Below, one piece after another: positions 5,644 to 5,708 of a stretch of 5,708 nt of DNA. Position 1 is the stretch's first letter. Each line of letters opens with the position of its first letter. The stretch comes from Hyphomicrobiales bacterium (GTDB taxonomy: Bacteria; Pseudomonadota; Alphaproteobacteria; Rhizobiales; Xanthobacteraceae): the NCBI GenBank assembly GCA_016201085.1, contig JACQDO010000126.1, positions 1 to 5,708 of the forward strand, written 5' to 3'. The position numbers were made by a program, and so were the translations under genes. A model generated the notes under the pieces. It saw only the letters and a program-made list of their open reading frames with translations, had not been told where the DNA came from and did no database searches.

Positions 5644-5708
5644 TGGTCTCTGCAGCAGAACAACTGGCAGCCAATCTCAATTTCGGCGCATTGGCCAAGG
5701 CCGAAGAG
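5643..5708 (+). CDS. secY: Protein translocase subunit SecY, N-terminus (partial)
   Basis: The last 66 bases encode 22 residues, MVSAAEQLAANLNFGALAKA and then EE, with no stop before the window edge. This matches the cytoplasmic N-terminus of SecY from Hyphomicrobiales, where AAEQLAANLNFGALAKAEE precedes the first transmembrane helix. SecY is the channel of the SecYEG translocon in the inner membrane. Its place straight after rplO is conserved across bacteria and supports the call. Translation likely starts from AGGAG at 5632-5636. The 112-base gap from rplO, with a hairpin, is longer than any other gap here and suggests some separate control of secY. No membrane segment is included in the visible part. 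Confidence 0.9.
   Translation, partial: MVSAAEQLAANLNFGALAKAEE

Noticed and set aside
1..5708. Mobile elements, CRISPR arrays, tRNA genes or a novel accessory system
   Set aside because: Nearly every base is accounted for by the conserved ribosomal protein operon. No transposase, spaced repeat array, tRNA-like sequence or foreign composition was seen.

Overview
This window is a contiguous stretch of the S10-spc ribosomal protein operon, all on the + strand: the 3' end of rpsC, then rplP, rpmC, rpsQ, rplN, rplX, rplE, rpsN, rpsH, rplF, rplR, rpsE (broken), rpmD, rplO and the first codons of secY. Gene order is the standard bacterial one. Base composition is high in G+C (roughly two thirds by eye). 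Protein details point to an alphaproteobacterium of the order Hyphomicrobiales (Rhizobiales), in or near the Bradyrhizobium/Xanthobacteraceae group. Examples are the SecY N-terminus with AAEQLAANLNFGALAKAEE, the S5 tail with [17 protein letters not shown], and the Cys-poor long form of S14. This placement rests on remembered family features, not on a search.

Layout. Positions 1-84 hold the last 27 codons of rpsC. Positions 104-1484 hold rplP, rpmC, rpsQ and rplN (L16, L29, S17, L14). Positions 1484-3227 hold rplX, rplE, rpsN and rpsH (L24, L5, S14, S8). Positions 3227-4894 hold rplF, rplR, rpsE and rpmD (L6, L18, S5, L30). Positions 4916-5530 hold rplO (L15). After a 112-base gap containing a stable hairpin and a possible 9-codon leader reading frame, secY begins at 5643 and runs off the end. 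Several junctions overlap (rplN/rplX by 1 base, rplX/rplE by 8, rpsH/rplF by 1), as expected for translational coupling. No promoter or rho-independent terminator is visible inside the block, so it reads as part of one long transcript entering from upstream.

The products are components of the 30S and 50S subunits, made together in matched amounts. SecY is the translocon channel that docks on the ribosome, and its location at the end of this operon is conserved.

Two things depart from the ordinary. First, rpsE is disrupted: its N-terminal 80 codons and its C-terminal 92 codons lie in different frames, and about 21 conserved residues between them are missing. The junction has a 4-base microhomology and sits in a hairpin-forming GC-rich sequence. 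Because S5 is essential, an assembly or sequencing error, or a second intact copy, is more likely than a genuine null. Second, three large-subunit proteins carry extra low-complexity charged tails: L29 at the C-terminus, L5 at the N-terminus and L15 at the C-terminus. Two of these contain short in-frame DNA repeats. I found no previously undescribed system; this is core housekeeping DNA.
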